Shown here: one piece after another, positions 44,275-51,402 of the stretch
Layout of the letters: every line of letters begins with the position of its first letter
Numbering within the stretch: position 1 is the first letter of the stretch
NCBI RefSeq assembly: GCF_001577755.1
Contig: NZ_CP010776.1
Span: forward strand, 2,790,001 to 2,854,000
From: Rufibacter sp. DG15C
Lineage (GTDB): Bacteria > Bacteroidota > Bacteroidia > Cytophagales > Hymenobacteraceae
Length of the DNA: 64,000 bases
Direction of reading: 5' to 3'
The notes under the pieces: model-generated
Database searches by the model: none
What the model saw: the letters and a program-made list of their open reading frames with translations, nothing else
Told to the model about the DNA's origin: nothing
Translations under genes and position numbers: made by a program

Positions 44275-44319
44275 GTTGAGTAAATATGTTAAACACGGTG
44301 TGCTGGTGAAGTATACTCT

Positions 44320-44359
44320 AAAAGAAAAGGCGGCCTATTGTTTGGCCGCCTTTTCTTTT
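44320..44359. terminator. Bidirectional intrinsic terminator
   Basis: A 16-bp perfect stem (AAAAGAAAAGGCGGCC and its complement) with an 8-nt loop, between convergent genes. Confidence 0.88.
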
Positions 44360-44375
44360 AATGCGCTAGCGGTGA

Positions 44376-44741
44376 TTAATTTCCGGTAGTGCCGGCGGTA
44401 GTGCCACCAGCTGTGGTGCCAGTTGAGCCCGTGGTGCTCATGCCAGTTGTAGTCCCTGTAGTAGTGCCAGTCGTTACGCCGGTGGTAGTTGCAGTAGTGC
44501 TGGCAGTGGTAGCCGTGGTGCCAGTGGTGGTTGTGGTGTTCATGGTGTCAGTCATGCCAGAATTGGTAGGCGTTTCCATGTCTGTGGTAGAGCTGGTGCC
44601 ATCGTTCATGGAGCCACTGTTTACCGTGGGGTTGTTGGGCGTAGTTCCATTGGCTTGATCTTCTTTGTTGCTTCCGCAGGAAGGAAGGAGAGTGATGGCA
44701 AATGCTCCAGCGGTCATCCAGATTGAGATTTTCTTTTTCAT
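44376..44741 (-). CDS. Thr/Gly-rich repetitive lipoprotein
   Basis: A 121-residue putative lipoprotein. The N-terminal signal ends with lipobox LLPSC (Cys22). The mature region is almost only Thr, Gly, Ser, Met and Asn, with short tandem units such as TTTGTTAT and TGTTTGTTTG. DNA-level variants of GTAGTGCCAG underlie it, so length may vary between strains. No domain is recognised. It is likely a cell-surface spacer or glycosylated linker (inference). Its mRNA ends at the shared terminator. Confidence 0.65.
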   Translation of the reverse strand: MKKKISIWMTAGAFAITLLPSCGSNKEDQANGTTPNNPTVNSGSMNDGTSSTTDMETPTNSGMTDTMNTTTTTGTTATTASTTATTTGVTTGTTTGTTTGMSTTGSTGTTAGGTTAGTTGN

Positions 44742-45046
44742 AGGTTTTGAAAGGTTAGGTATTATAGGTTACAACTCTACTCTTACGCGGGCGCACAACT
44801 TCAAGGCATAAATTGTCATTAATTCTAAACCGAGGCAGCGTAGAACTGTTTCAAAAGCTATCCATAGGATGGGCCTTAACCATCGGACTTGCATCAGAAG
44901 GTTTGTAGAAGGATGGGCTTGAGTAGCTATTTTAGTTTTTTTTTGCTGTTAAGGTTAACTATCAGATTAATAGTGAGTTAGTTATTTGCTAAAATATTTG
45001 GGTGTTTAGACCTTGCGGATGTTCTAAAAAGCTAATAAATTTAGCT

Positions 45047-46144
45047 ATGGTAGAGCGAGGTAGTCATCAGTCATCAGCTCCCTTTAAGGGATCTGAAGCC
45101 AGGAAAGGTAGAGGGGCGCAATACAATCCTAAGAATCCATACTTAAACCAAGAGTATGTAGTCACCCACTTAGAGGGCCTGGATGAAGAGTGGACACCCC
45201 AATCTAAGACGCAATTCTTAACTGAGAACCCCAAGAAAATCGTCAATGAAGTTAGCTCCCCTGACCTTGGTTTGAGCTACTCCATGAACCCATACCAAGG
45301 CTGTGAACATGGCTGTGTTTACTGCTATGCGCGCAACACACATGCCTATTGGGGGATGGGGGCAGGGCTAGATTATGAGCAGAAAATCATAGTCAAGGAA
45401 AACGCTCCGCAGCTACTAAGGCAACAGCTGGAGAACCCCAGATGGAAGGTGCGACCCATCATGCTGGCGGGCAACACAGATTGCTACCAACCCACAGAAG
45501 CCAAGCGTAAAATTACCCGTCAGCTGCTGGAGGTGCTGCTCCAATACAAGCACCCGGTGAGCGTCATTACCAAGAACGCACTCATTCTCCGTGACCTTGA
45601 TTTATTACAAGAATTGCACAAGCACCGCTTGGTGCATTTGAACATCTCCATTACCACCTTGCAAGAAGAACTTCGGCAAAAATTGGAGCCGCGCACGGCC
45701 ACGGGCATAAGAAGATTAGCGGTGGTGAAGACTCTAGCCGAGGCCGGTCTGCCGGTGAATGTGATGGTGGCTCCCATCATTCCAAGTCTAAATGACCAAG
45801 AGATCCCTGCTATTTTGCAAGCCTCGGCCAATGCCGGAGCGCTCTCAGCGGCCTATACCGTAGTAAGGTTAAACGGAGCGGTAGGGGAGATTTTTGAGGA
45901 CTGGGTACTCAAGGCATATCCAGATAGGGCGGCCAAAGTGCTGGACCAAATCAAGTCTTGCCACGGCGGATCTCTCAATGATAGTCAGTTTGGAAGGCGC
46001 ATGCACGGCGAAGGCCAATGGGCAGAAACTATCAAATCCCTCTTTAAAATTTACCACAGAAAATATTTTGCAGGCAGGTCAATGCCTCCGTATGACTTCT
46101 CCCAGTTCACTCCCAAAAGCGGAAAGCAGCTCTCTATGTTTTAA
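45047..46144 (+). CDS. PA0069 family radical SAM protein
   Basis: A 365-residue radical S-adenosylmethionine protein. The CEHGCVYCYAR motif (CxxxCxxC) binds the 4Fe-4S cluster and is preceded by SPDLGLSYSMNPYQG, typical of the PA0069/SplB-like branch (spore photoproduct lyase-related). Other family landmarks are LAGNTDCYQPTEAK and VITKNALILRDLDLL. The reaction of this subfamily is unknown; SplB repairs DNA photoproducts, but no such role can be assigned here. I place the start at ATG 45047, because the frame upstream to a GTG at 45002 is not homologous in style. Confidence 0.88.
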   Translation: MVERGSHQSSAPFKGSEARKGRGAQYNPKNPYLNQEYVVTHLEGLDEEWTPQSKTQFLTENPKKIVNEVSSPDLGLSYSMNPYQGCEHGCVYCYARNTHAYWGMGAGLDYEQKIIVKENAPQLLRQQLENPRWKVRPIMLAGNTDCYQPTEAKRKITRQLLEVLLQYKHPVSVITKNALILRDLDLLQELHKHRLVHLNISITTLQEELRQKLEPRTATGIRRLAVVKTLAEAGLPVNVMVAPIIPSLNDQEIPAILQASANAGALSAAYTVVRLNGAVGEIFEDWVLKAYPDRAAKVLDQIKSCHGGSLNDSQFGRRMHGEGQWAETIKSLFKIYHRKYFAGRSMPPYDFSQFTPKSGKQLSMF

Positions 46145-46744
46145 CTATGGTCATTGAGTAGCCGCAACTGTGTGTAAAAGTATATGTGAAGTGTAGCTTT
46201 AAGAGAAAGAGATTAAAAACCTGGCAAGTAATATAGTAAGAACACTATATGACAACGTGTCAGGTGGTTTTTGGAGGGATAATGAAAGGTCTGGTAGTGC
46301 CATGTGCAGGAAAAGCCAGTGAATCCTCCAGATTTTCGGCGATTAGCCTCATTATTGGCCTATAGGTGCATGATTTGGCTTTAGTTTGAGAGGTGTTAGG
46401 TAGCTAAATCAGCTGTTAGAAGAAGCTGGAATGGCCAATTGCGCTTAGGTGAGATGTTCCACGGTCTTCCAAGGTTTTCACTCGAAATTTTTATACTAAT
46501 TTTTAAATCAAGTGGATAGCACCTTGTATCTTTTGATTTACTTTAACCGGTAGATTTTGATCTAGTCAAGGATACCTTACGCCATGATTTTGCCGTTCTA
46601 CTATTGTACGGTCATGGTACTAAGGAGTTGATAGTAGCAGCTGTCTAGGCCTCTATTAGATTTGAAGATTCTGACCTTGGGCTTTCCGTTCCACTTCCTC
46701 TATCTGTATCTTTAAGCTTGCAAGTTTTACCTTAACGTGTTGCG
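46145..46744. other. Gene-free region of about 600 bp
   Basis: No plausible ORF with coding character, no PAL, and only a small inverted element near 46232-46252 (TAATATAGTAAGAACACTAT). A TATCTTTA box at about 46707-46714 could be the promoter of the downstream gene. I see no recognised RNA. Confidence 0.4.
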
Positions 46745-47884
46745 GTGGCTGCCCAAAAAACCAGAAGAAGTTTTCTGTTTAAACTGATTGTCTTCCTAAA
46801 TATAGGAGTGGCAGTTTGGTTGCTGTTGGCGCACATCTGCTCTTATATAAACCCAGGTAGTTTCTGGGTGGCCAGCCTTTTTGCCTTGACCTACCCTGGC
46901 ATTTTGTTGGTGAACATTCTCTTTGTGGTGTACTGGTTGTTGGTAAAGAGCCGAGCCCTGTTCATCTCCTTGTTCGTGCTGCTCATTGGCTTGGACAACT
47001 TGAGGGCGCAGGTGCAGTTGAACTTGTTCCCGGCAGAGGTGCCAGCCGTAGCCGAGAAAATCAGAGTGTTGAGTTTTAACGCTAGGCTCTTTGATTTGTA
47101 CAATTGGACAGGCAACCCATTAACCCGAGAGAAGATCTTTAAAATGGTGCAGGACGAGGCCCCCAGTGTGGTGTGCTTCCAAGAGTTTTACACCTCTACC
47201 AAGGCCGGCCGAAACAACCTTGACACTCTGCTCCACCTGCAGAAAACCACCCAAAAGCACGTCGCTTACACAGAGACAAAACGGGAGACCGACCATTGGG
47301 GCATTGCTACTTTTAGTACTTATCCTATTGTCAATAGGGGTAATATTATGTTTAATGAAGTGACCAACAATCTCTGCATTTATACAGATATTAAAGTAGG
47401 CCCAGACACGGTGCGGGTATACAATGTGCACCTGCAATCTAACCGGTTTAAGCGGGAAGATTATGAGTTCTTGGGTAACCCCAATGCCAAGCCCACCAAT
47501 GATGAGAAACTCACCGCCTCCCGCAATATTATCATGCGGTTAAAGGTAGGGGCCGTCAAGCGGGCACAGCAGGTAGAGGTAGTGGCCAAGCACATTCAGC
47601 AGTCACCTTACCCTGTAATTGTATGCGGCGACTTCAATGATCCGCCGGCCTCTTTTACGTATAATAAAATTAGCAAAGGGCTGCAAGACGCCTTCATAGA
47701 GAGTGGCTGGGGCCTAGGCAATACCTATGATGGCATGTTCTCTATTCTACGGATAGATTACCTGTTGCATGACAATCGAATGGTAGGAAGTGGCTACCGT
47801 GCCATCCGGCAGAAGCTGTCAGACCATTATCCAATTGTGAGTGACCTTTGGTTGAAACCAAAAGACGCAGCAGTAAAGCCTTAA
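46745..47884 (+). CDS. Endonuclease/exonuclease/phosphatase-fold membrane protein
   Basis: A 379-residue protein. Three N-terminal hydrophobic segments (about 10-32, 38-58 and 66-82) anchor a C-terminal EEP domain starting near residue 104 (IRVLSFNARLFDLY). Motifs FQEFYTS, NVHLQSNRF, VICGDFNDPP (Asp and Asn of the metal/phosphate site) and a terminal SDHYPIVSDL are all present. EEP enzymes hydrolyse phosphodiesters in nucleic acids or lipids; the substrate is unknown. The start is GTG 46745, since no ATG lies in frame upstream of the first helix. It converges on the CDF transporter gene across PAL copy 21. Confidence 0.85.
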   Translation: MAAQKTRRSFLFKLIVFLNIGVAVWLLLAHICSYINPGSFWVASLFALTYPGILLVNILFVVYWLLVKSRALFISLFVLLIGLDNLRAQVQLNLFPAEVPAVAEKIRVLSFNARLFDLYNWTGNPLTREKIFKMVQDEAPSVVCFQEFYTSTKAGRNNLDTLLHLQKTTQKHVAYTETKRETDHWGIATFSTYPIVNRGNIMFNEVTNNLCIYTDIKVGPDTVRVYNVHLQSNRFKREDYEFLGNPNAKPTNDEKLTASRNIIMRLKVGAVKRAQQVEVVAKHIQQSPYPVIVCGDFNDPPASFTYNKISKGLQDAFIESGWGLGNTYDGMFSILRIDYLLHDNRMVGSGYRAIRQKLSDHYPIVSDLWLKPKDAAVKP

Positions 47885-47899
47885 TCAGAAAGCGGAGAT

Positions 47900-47938
47900 C
47901 GTTTTTAGCATGTTTTCCAAAAAAAGAGGCCAAAAACG
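47900..47938. repeat. PAL palindrome copy 21
   Basis: CGTTTTTAGC left arm, GCCAAAAACG right arm, less symmetric interior. It lies between convergent genes. Confidence 0.75.
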
Positions 47939-47944
47939 GAAGCG

Positions 47945-48940
47945 TTAGACCAAGACGTGCTTTTGGTTTTCAATGACGTTCTCAAGCGTCCATTCCACCC
48001 TCCCTACAAATGCATTCTCCCGTACATGGCAGTCAGACTTGGTGCACAGTTTACAGCTGTCAGGGGGCAGGCAAGGGTCTAGGTGTACAAACAATTCTAC
48101 CACATCGCCTAGCTCTTCTGTGATGATCTCCTGTAAGGCGTCTACCTCCGCATGGGACTCAACCAGGTTGAAGTACCAAGGCAGGGTTAAATGGCAGTCA
48201 ATGTGCAGTTGCCGCCCGTACTTGATGACGCGCATGTTGTGCAGGTCTATCCAGTTTTCGCGGCGGCGTTGGTTCAACACAGAGATGATGCGGGAAATCA
48301 ATTCGTGGTCGGCCTCGTCCATGACCCCAGAGATGGAGTTACGGACCAGTCCGTAGCCCGTGTACGTGATGATAGACCCAAATATGATGGCCACCACGGC
48401 ATCCAGCCAGATGTACTCAAAGAAGTAGATGGCCAGCAAGCCTATGATCAAGCCAAGGCTGGTATAGGCATCTGTGAGCAGGTGTTTGCCATTGGCGATG
48501 ATGGTGAGGGAGTGCTGGTTGGTGCCGGTGCGCACCAGGTAACGGCCTGCCAGGTAGTTGGCGCCGCCGGTAACCAGCGTTAGGATAATACCCCAATCTA
48601 AGCGTTCAATAGGGTGTGGATAGAGCAGGTTGTAGATGGATTTGATGATGATGGCTATACCGGCCAGTAAAATCAGCGTGCCTTCAAAGCCAGAAGACAG
48701 GAATTCTATCTTACCATGGCCGTAGGGATGGTCCTGGTCCTTGGGTTTGGCGGCCAGGTACACGCTGTACAAGGCAAACCCACCCGTCACAAAGTTGATG
48801 ATAGACTCAAGGGCATCCGTAAAGATGGCGTTGGAGTGCGTGAGAAAGTAGGCAGCGAACTTGATGCTGAGAAGCAAAAAGGCCAACACCAACATAAACG
48901 CCATTAAACGAATAGGAGAGGGAGCCGAGGTTGTAGGCAT
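47945..48940 (-). CDS. Cation diffusion facilitator (CDF) transporter
   Basis: A 331-residue inner-membrane divalent-metal/proton antiporter. Six transmembrane segments span about residues 6-205, with DALESIINFVTGGFALYSVY, HPYGHGKIEFLSSGFEG and HLLTDAYTSLGL carrying the typical Asp/His metal sites. The C-terminal cytosolic domain contains INDLHNMRVIKYG-like and HIDCHLTLPW. A Cys/Asp-rich tail (PCLPPDSCKLCTKSDC) before the end is unusual and could bind zinc. I place the start at ATG 48940; the upstream TTG 48967 is less likely. Substrate metal is not determined. Confidence 0.9.
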   Translation of the reverse strand: MPTTSAPSPIRLMAFMLVLAFLLLSIKFAAYFLTHSNAIFTDALESIINFVTGGFALYSVYLAAKPKDQDHPYGHGKIEFLSSGFEGTLILLAGIAIIIKSIYNLLYPHPIERLDWGIILTLVTGGANYLAGRYLVRTGTNQHSLTIIANGKHLLTDAYTSLGLIIGLLAIYFFEYIWLDAVVAIIFGSIITYTGYGLVRNSISGVMDEADHELISRIISVLNQRRRENWIDLHNMRVIKYGRQLHIDCHLTLPWYFNLVESHAEVDALQEIITEELGDVVELFVHLDPCLPPDSCKLCTKSDCHVRENAFVGRVEWTLENVIENQKHVLV

Positions 48941-49116
48941 AAGAGTAAGTTGGGAAAACCATTCCAACCTATCAAACGCAAGCAGGTAAATGGGGGTGCA
49001 AAAGTACGCTGTTTTTTAGCGCAGACATGCACGCACATTAAAAGAAATGAGAGCGGTAACCACAAGGTGCTCTGCCAAACATGGTTGGCTAAATAATCAC
49101 CAAGAGGAGAGGTGGC
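48941..49116. other. Intergenic region upstream of the CDF gene
   Basis: Presumed promoter region for the minus-strand CDF gene. No other gene is convincing in this part. Confidence 0.4.
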
Positions 49117-49203
49117 TTAGCCGAAGAGCAAGGTCAACAACCACGTCACGAAAGAAGCCAACAGGCCCAAGAAGAAAAATAAAAAGCCAAGAAATGGTTG
49201 CAT
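49117..49203 (-). CDS. 28-residue single-helix membrane miniprotein
   Basis: A very small minus-strand ORF, too short for most gene callers: MQPFLGFLFFFLGLLASFVT followed by WLLTLLFG. It is almost entirely hydrophobic, with a polar N terminus and a Gly at the end, as in other bacterial single-span miniproteins. Support comes from an AAAGGGA sequence about 4 bp before the ATG and from a promoter with the Bacteroidota pattern (TTTG, 19 bp, TACCTTTA) at 49227-49257, which would give a leader of only 15-20 nt. The function is unknown; it might bind or regulate a membrane transporter such as the neighbouring CDF protein. Confidence 0.55.
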   Translation of the reverse strand: MQPFLGFLFFFLGLLASFVTWLLTLLFG

Positions 49204-49226
49204 GTCAGTCCCTTTTACGTTCAAAG

Positions 49227-49257
49227 TAAAGGTAGACAATTTTTAAGATGCAACAAA
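49227..49257 (-). promoter_or_regulatory. Predicted promoter of the membrane miniprotein
   Basis: On the minus strand TTTG (49257-49254), 19 bp, then TACCTTTA (49234-49227): close to the TTTG-N19-TAnnTTTG consensus, 23 bp before the ATG at 49203. Confidence 0.6.
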
Positions 49258-49362
49258 CCCTTTAATTAATCATATTGTAGGGGTTGTGTATTTAATTTCA
49301 ATAGCGTAGTTTCGTTGTTCGTACATTAATGTGCTTTCCCAAATTCTTTTGATCACACTCCT

Positions 49363-49557
49363 ATGAGTATCACTGCAAAGAAAAAAGTGGCTGCACAGCC
49401 TATTGAAAAGCTTTTGAAGAACAACCTTCTTCTGTCTACAGACCCAACAACCATCAAAGAATCTATTTGCCGGCTTCAGGAATTGAGGCAGGCTTACATA
49501 GACCACGCAGAGGCAGGCAAGAATGTACTAAGACTGCCTGCGCTAAAAAGCCGGTAA
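49363..49557 (+). CDS. Small hypothetical protein
   Basis: A 64-residue soluble protein, Lys/Leu-rich, with predicted helices (EKLLKNNLLLST, then TIKESICRLQELRQAYIDHA). I do not recognise it. Composition and codon use look like a real gene, and the stop is followed by a very strong hairpin. No domain or localisation can be assigned. The alternative is a spurious open frame. Confidence 0.5.
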   Translation: MSITAKKKVAAQPIEKLLKNNLLLSTDPTTIKESICRLQELRQAYIDHAEAGKNVLRLPALKSR

Positions 49558-49581
49558 ACGTAGTAGGGTTCACTTGTTTTG

Positions 49582-49642
49582 AACCCCCTTGCACGCAGAA
49601 GCCCGCCATTACCAATGGCGGGCTTCTGCGTGCAAGGGGGTT
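49582..49642. terminator. Long perfect bidirectional hairpin
   Basis: A 29-bp perfect stem (49582-49610 with 49614-49642) around a 3-nt ACC loop, 14 bp before the end of the minus-strand regulator gene and 25 bp after the plus-strand small gene. It probably terminates both. Confidence 0.9.
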
Positions 49643-49656
49643 TGTTTTGGTTACAA

Positions 49657-50307
49657 CTAGTCTATCAAGCCTTGTTGTATGGCATATTTAATGAGGGTGG
49701 CCGTGTTCTTAGCCTTGGTTTTCTCAATCAGATGCTGACGGTGAGACTCTATGGTGCGTTTGCTAGCAAAGAGCTTGTCCGCGATTTCGGCGTTGGTATA
49801 TCCCTCTGCAATCAGCCTTAGCACTTCCATTTCGCGCTTAGAGAGGTCTGAGGTTCCTTTGCCAGAAAACTCCTGTTGCTCTCCAGGGCCATTGTTTACC
49901 CGGTTCAAGAGATTTAAGGCCACTTCAGAACAGATATAAGAGTTGTTCTCGGCCACGGTTTTGATGGCATGGATAAGTTCTGTGCGTCCGGCCGTCTTTA
50001 AGACGTAGCCCAAGGCCCCGGCAGTGCGCACCTTGGTCACATAGCTGTCTTGGTCCAGCATGGTCAAAATCAGCACTTTCACATGTGGGTACTTGGCCTG
50101 CACTTGGGTGAGGGCCTCAAAACCGTCCATGACGGGCATATTCAGATCCAGCATGACCACGTCTGGCGTCACTGTCTCTAGCAGTTCCAAGAGCTGGGCG
50201 CCGTTCTCCGCCTCTCCAACCACCTGTATAGATCTGTCTGACTTAAGAAGCGATTTAAGACCATCTCTGATCAAGGTATGGTCGTCTGTTATTATAACTT
50301 TTATCAT
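49657..50307 (-). CDS. NarL/FixJ-type response regulator
   Basis: A 216-residue two-component regulator. The receiver domain (about residues 1-120) has the acidic pair DDHTLIRDGLK and phospho-acceptor Asp in VVMLDLNMPVMDG, plus the conserved Lys near VLKTAG. The LuxR-type HTH is at about 150-215 (LSKREMEVLRLIAEGYTNAE, then KRTIESHRQHLIEKT). It acts as a DNA-binding transcription factor. The likely partner is the PAS histidine kinase 1.1 kb away on the same strand, which is of the HisKA_3 type that normally pairs with NarL regulators. The two STAS genes between them run in the opposite direction. Confidence 0.95.
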   Translation of the reverse strand: MIKVIITDDHTLIRDGLKSLLKSDRSIQVVGEAENGAQLLELLETVTPDVVMLDLNMPVMDGFEALTQVQAKYPHVKVLILTMLDQDSYVTKVRTAGALGYVLKTAGRTELIHAIKTVAENNSYICSEVALNLLNRVNNGPGEQQEFSGKGTSDLSKREMEVLRLIAEGYTNAEIADKLFASKRTIESHRQHLIEKTKAKNTATLIKYAIQQGLID

Positions 50308-50506
50308 TGTGTTGCTGATATTCTATTAGACAAGCCTTCTTGTGCGTTTTGTTAAAAAGAAATACTTGGTTTTAGGTATTAAAAATACGGCCTACTCATT
50401 TCTTTACCACCATCCCTGTTACGTAAAATCTCGACTTAAGTGAAGAATGAGTATTAGTACTTGATTTTATAGTATTTACCCTCATATAGGAAAAAAATGT
50501 TATACT

Positions 50507-50514
50507 TATGTTTG
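50507..50514 (+). promoter_or_regulatory. Predicted -7 box of the first STAS gene
   Basis: A perfect TATGTTTG, 36 bp before the ATG at 50551. No clear -33 box. Confidence 0.4.
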
Positions 50515-50550
50515 TAAACCAGTGACTGCTAAGCATAAAGGAGGTTGAAA

Positions 50551-50925
50551 ATGGAGGGTAGATATGACAAAAGCGTGCAGGCTACATATTTAGCGGATCA
50601 TACGCCCCTTGTTATCCTGCAGGGAAGTTTAGATGAGGCGTATGCAGGAACATTACTGAATGTGCTGCATGAAGCCACCCCCTGGAAAAGCCCCTTTATT
50701 CTAGTAGACTTTGGTAAAATCATCCAGGTGTCCCCCACTGGATTACGCCTTTTGTTGCCTTTAATCTCTCATTTACAGGCCCAAAAGAAAAACCTGGTAC
50801 TGTTCAACCTAAGAAAAGACATCCACGAGGTTGTGAGCAGTTCTGGTTTTGACTCGTTGGTAGTGATTAAGCCTACCTTTCAAGATGCCCTCCAGTACGT
50901 GCAGCTGCCTCCCAAATTTGCGTAA
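50551..50925 (+). CDS. STAS-domain protein without the usual phospho-Ser
   Basis: A 124-residue STAS-fold protein, the type used as an anti-sigma factor antagonist. The pattern LVILQGSLDEAYAGTLLN and the ILVDFGKIIQVSPTGLRLLL block identify the fold. At the position where SpoIIAA/RsbV carry the phosphorylated Ser of DS[ST]G, this protein has SPTG, so regulation by phosphorylation there is doubtful. A canonical Shine-Dalgarno AAAGGAGG at 50537-50544, unusual for this phylum, fixes the ATG at 50551. It lies 62 bp before the second STAS gene, in the same orientation, between a response regulator and a kinase on the other strand. Confidence 0.82.
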   Translation: MEGRYDKSVQATYLADHTPLVILQGSLDEAYAGTLLNVLHEATPWKSPFILVDFGKIIQVSPTGLRLLLPLISHLQAQKKNLVLFNLRKDIHEVVSSSGFDSLVVIKPTFQDALQYVQLPPKFA

Positions 50926-50987
50926 GGCAAATGCCCGTTGAAAAAAGAATTTTTTTTCTTATTTTCATCAAATAAACAGACAAGTCC

Positions 50988-51329
50988 ATGAAGATTGTAA
51001 TAGAACAAGAGCCGCAGGCTTATATCCTGCGCTTGGTTGGGGAAATGGATGCGTCTACATGTTTAGAAGTAGACCGCGCCATAGAAGATGCGCTACTAAG
51101 ACCAATCTCACAGCTTTGGATTGACTGCCAAGGATTAAAATATATATCTTCTGCGGGCTTGGGGGTATTCATCTCACATTTGGGCACCCTAGAAAGCCTG
51201 CACATACCCATGGTCTTGTATGGAATGAGTGACCAAGTGAGAAACGTGTTTGAATTACTGGGCTTGCACATGATCATGACCATTGTGCCAACAAAAGAAG
51301 AGGCAGCCCTACAGGTTAAACAATGCTAA
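50988..51329 (+). CDS. STAS-domain anti-sigma factor antagonist-like protein
   Basis: A 113-residue SpoIIAA/RsbV-like protein. IEQEPQAYILRLVGEMDAST begins the fold and LWIDCQGLKYISSAGLGVFI carries ISSAG, in which the first candidate Ser is kept. It would be the switchable member of the local STAS set if a cognate RsbW-type kinase exists, but none is encoded in this window. It follows the first STAS gene after 62 bp and converges on the histidine kinase gene across PAL copy 22. Function beyond the family is unknown. Confidence 0.85.
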   Translation: MKIVIEQEPQAYILRLVGEMDASTCLEVDRAIEDALLRPISQLWIDCQGLKYISSAGLGVFISHLGTLESLHIPMVLYGMSDQVRNVFELLGLHMIMTIVPTKEEAALQVKQC

Positions 51330-51352
51330 CTATTCTGTTGCTTTCAGGTTCA

Positions 51353-51392
51353 CCATTTTTGGCCTGTTTTCTGGAAACCAGGCCAAAAATGG
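51353..51392. repeat. PAL palindrome copy 22
   Basis: Arms CCATTTTTGGCCTG and CAGGCCAAAAATGG, paired A-T replacement of the usual C-G, CTGG centre. It lies between convergent genes. Confidence 0.92.
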
Positions 51393-51402
51393 CGGGCTAA
51401 CC

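Noticed and set aside
46145-46744. A missed gene or RNA in the 600-bp gap
   Set aside because: No coding bias, no strong terminator and no long pairing were seen.
49047-49229. Plus-strand 60-residue frame upstream of the small gene at 49363
   Set aside because: Arg/Lys/Ser/Thr composition is typical of a shadow; the minus strand carries a better membrane miniprotein ORF with a promoter.
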